From Verrucomicrobiota bacterium (GTDB lineage Bacteria > Verrucomicrobiota > Verrucomicrobiia > Chthoniobacterales > UBA10450), in contig QHRC01000121.1 of NCBI GenBank assembly GCA_003219995.1, forward strand, positions 1-6,729: a stretch of DNA of 6,729 bases, given 5' to 3'. The number at the start of each line of letters is the position of its first letter. The first letter of the stretch is position 1. The notes under the pieces are model-generated. The model saw nothing but the letters and a program-made list of their open reading frames with translations. It made no database searches and was not told the DNA's origin. The position numbers and the translations under genes were made by a program. Of this stretch, positions 5,847 through 6,729 are shown piece after piece.

Positions 5847-6512
5847 TTAAATCAGAAACGCGTTGCCGGGCTGGCGCGAAATTTGGATGAGAGAACCCTC
5901 AGTCGTGAGATTGGATATCGTATGGAATGCGATTTCGGCGACGCGCTGGCCCACCTCCGCGGGCGAAAAGGTGCGGCCGGTTTCTTTTTCGATCGATGTC
6001 ATGGTCACGTTCTGGATGCCGCACGGAATGATGCGATCAAATGGAGTGAGATCGCCGCAGACGTTGAGGGCGAAGCCATGCATCGTGATCCAATGGCGAA
6101 CGCCCACGCCAATGGACGCGATCTTGCGATTTTCAATCCAGACGCCGGTCAGGCCAGGACGTGTCTTCGCTGAGATTTCGTAGATCGCGAGCGCTTTGAT
6201 CAAAATATCTTCAAGCCAGCGTAGATAGCGATGGAGATCCTGCCCGCAACGGCGCAGATCAATAATTGGATAGCCGATCAACTGACCGGGACCGTGATAG
6301 GTCGCCTGGCCCCCGCGATTAATGGTAAAGAGCGGAAGGCTCGATTGATCCGGCGTTCGGCCGATCGTGTAAACCGGTTCGTGCTCGAGAAGAAGCAACT
6401 CGTCGGCAGCGTTGCGATTCTCGCGCTTTTTCGCGATCAATTCCTCCTGCAACCCGAGCGCTCCCTGAAAATCCGTGCGGCCGAGCCAACGCCACGCAAA
6501 TGTCTCGTTCAT
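5847..6512 (-). CDS. lipB: Lipoyl(octanoyl) transferase LipB
   Basis: Transfers the octanoyl group from octanoyl-ACP to the lipoyl domains of 2-oxoacid dehydrogenase complexes and glycine cleavage protein H, the first step of protein lipoylation in the cytoplasm. At 221 residues it has the usual LipB length. Motifs are in order: [10 protein letters not shown] (43-52), [17 protein letters not shown] (66-82, containing H73), [15 protein letters not shown] with probable catalytic K130, and PCGI with catalytic C164. The ATG at 6510-6512 overlaps the ruvC stop (ATGA) and has no Shine-Dalgarno site. lipA, its usual pathway partner, is not in the window. Confidence 0.97.
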   Translation of the reverse strand: MNETFAWRWLGRTDFQGALGLQEELIAKKRENRNAADELLLLEHEPVYTIGRTPDQSSLPLFTINRGGQATYHGPGQLIGYPIIDLRRCGQDLHRYLRWLEDILIKALAIYEISAKTRPGLTGVWIENRKIASIGVGVRHWITMHGFALNVCGDLTPFDRIIPCGIQNVTMTSIEKETGRTFSPAEVGQRVAEIAFHTISNLTTEGSLIQISRQPGNAFLI

Positions 6513-6729
6513 ATTTGTTTTTCGGCCGCAATTCCCCGGCGCGCTCCTTCCTGCGAGCGCAAATGGGTAAGACCAATGGCCAGCGCGTCGGCTGCGTCTG
6601 CATCCGGTGTTTCGGTCAGACCGAGAAGCGCTCGCACCATAAACGCTACCTGATTCTTTCCCGCTCCGCCACGCCCGACCGTCGCCTGTTTAATTCGCGT
6701 GGGAGCGTATTCGAAAATGGGAAGGCCAT
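6509..6729 (-). CDS. ruvC: Holliday junction resolvase RuvC, C-terminal part (partial)
   Basis: The frame is open from the window edge to a TGA at 6509-6511 and gives 72 residues of the RuvC C-terminus. It starts [20 protein letters not shown], followed by the KNQV-containing helix and [14 protein letters not shown]. The DxxD pair (residues 44 and 47 of the fragment) corresponds to the last two metal-binding aspartates of the RuvC active site. RuvC cuts Holliday junctions during recombination with RuvAB. The N-terminal half lies outside the window. The stop overlaps the lipB start by 4 nt. Confidence 0.93.
   Translation of the reverse strand, partial: GLPIFEYAPTRIKQATVGRGGAGKNQVAFMVRALLGLTETPDADAADALAIGLTHLRSQEGARRGIAAEKQI

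Noticed and set aside
6231..6653. 140-residue plus-strand open frame across lipB and ruvC
   Set aside because: It is antisense to two well-supported genes and has no domain.

Overview
The window looks like chromosomal DNA from a free-living, moderately GC-rich Gram-negative bacterium. The best guess is Verrucomicrobiota. That rests on family resemblance only: a tandem GYF_2/DUF4339 protein paired with a small LysM protein, an MsbA-like exporter with an LSVGE signature, a stand-alone four-helix-bundle gene and starts without Shine-Dalgarno sites. No rRNA or other decisive marker is present.

Layout. Plus strand, 1-1225: the last codons of an unrecognised gene, then a two-gene unit of a secreted LysM protein and a GYF_2-type protein whose start overlaps the LysM stop (TAATG). 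Minus strand, 6729-1304, in order of transcription: the end of ruvC, lipB, a metallo-beta-lactamase-fold hydrolase fused to an N-terminal helix-turn-helix, a four-helix-bundle protein, a beta-hydroxyacid dehydrogenase, a broken OmpA-like remnant, and a full-length MsbA-type ABC exporter. The two strands converge on a hairpin with A/T tracts on both sides (about 1241-1290), which can terminate both.

Minus-strand spacing is very tight: ruvC/lipB overlap by 4 nt (ATGA), lipB/hydrolase are 2 nt apart, and the four-helix-bundle gene and dehydrogenase overlap by 4 nt (ATGA). This suggests one mRNA with translational coupling. The content is mixed: Holliday-junction resolution, lipoate attachment, and two possible aldehyde or acyl-thioester enzymes. 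It reads as co-transcribed housekeeping rather than one obvious pathway. The exporter lies beyond a decayed gene and a large hairpin and may have its own promoter.

The most unusual structure surrounds the four-helix-bundle gene. It sits between two arrays of four 7-bp units (GTTTGAN-like) in inverted orientation (4614-4641 and 5001-5028). One array encodes the protein's C-terminal tail. The other supplies the stop codon of the upstream hydrolase. This resembles an inserted cassette placed exactly between two operon genes. No CRISPR, tRNA, rRNA, transposase or phage gene was seen, and I cannot claim a new defence or mobile system from this window.
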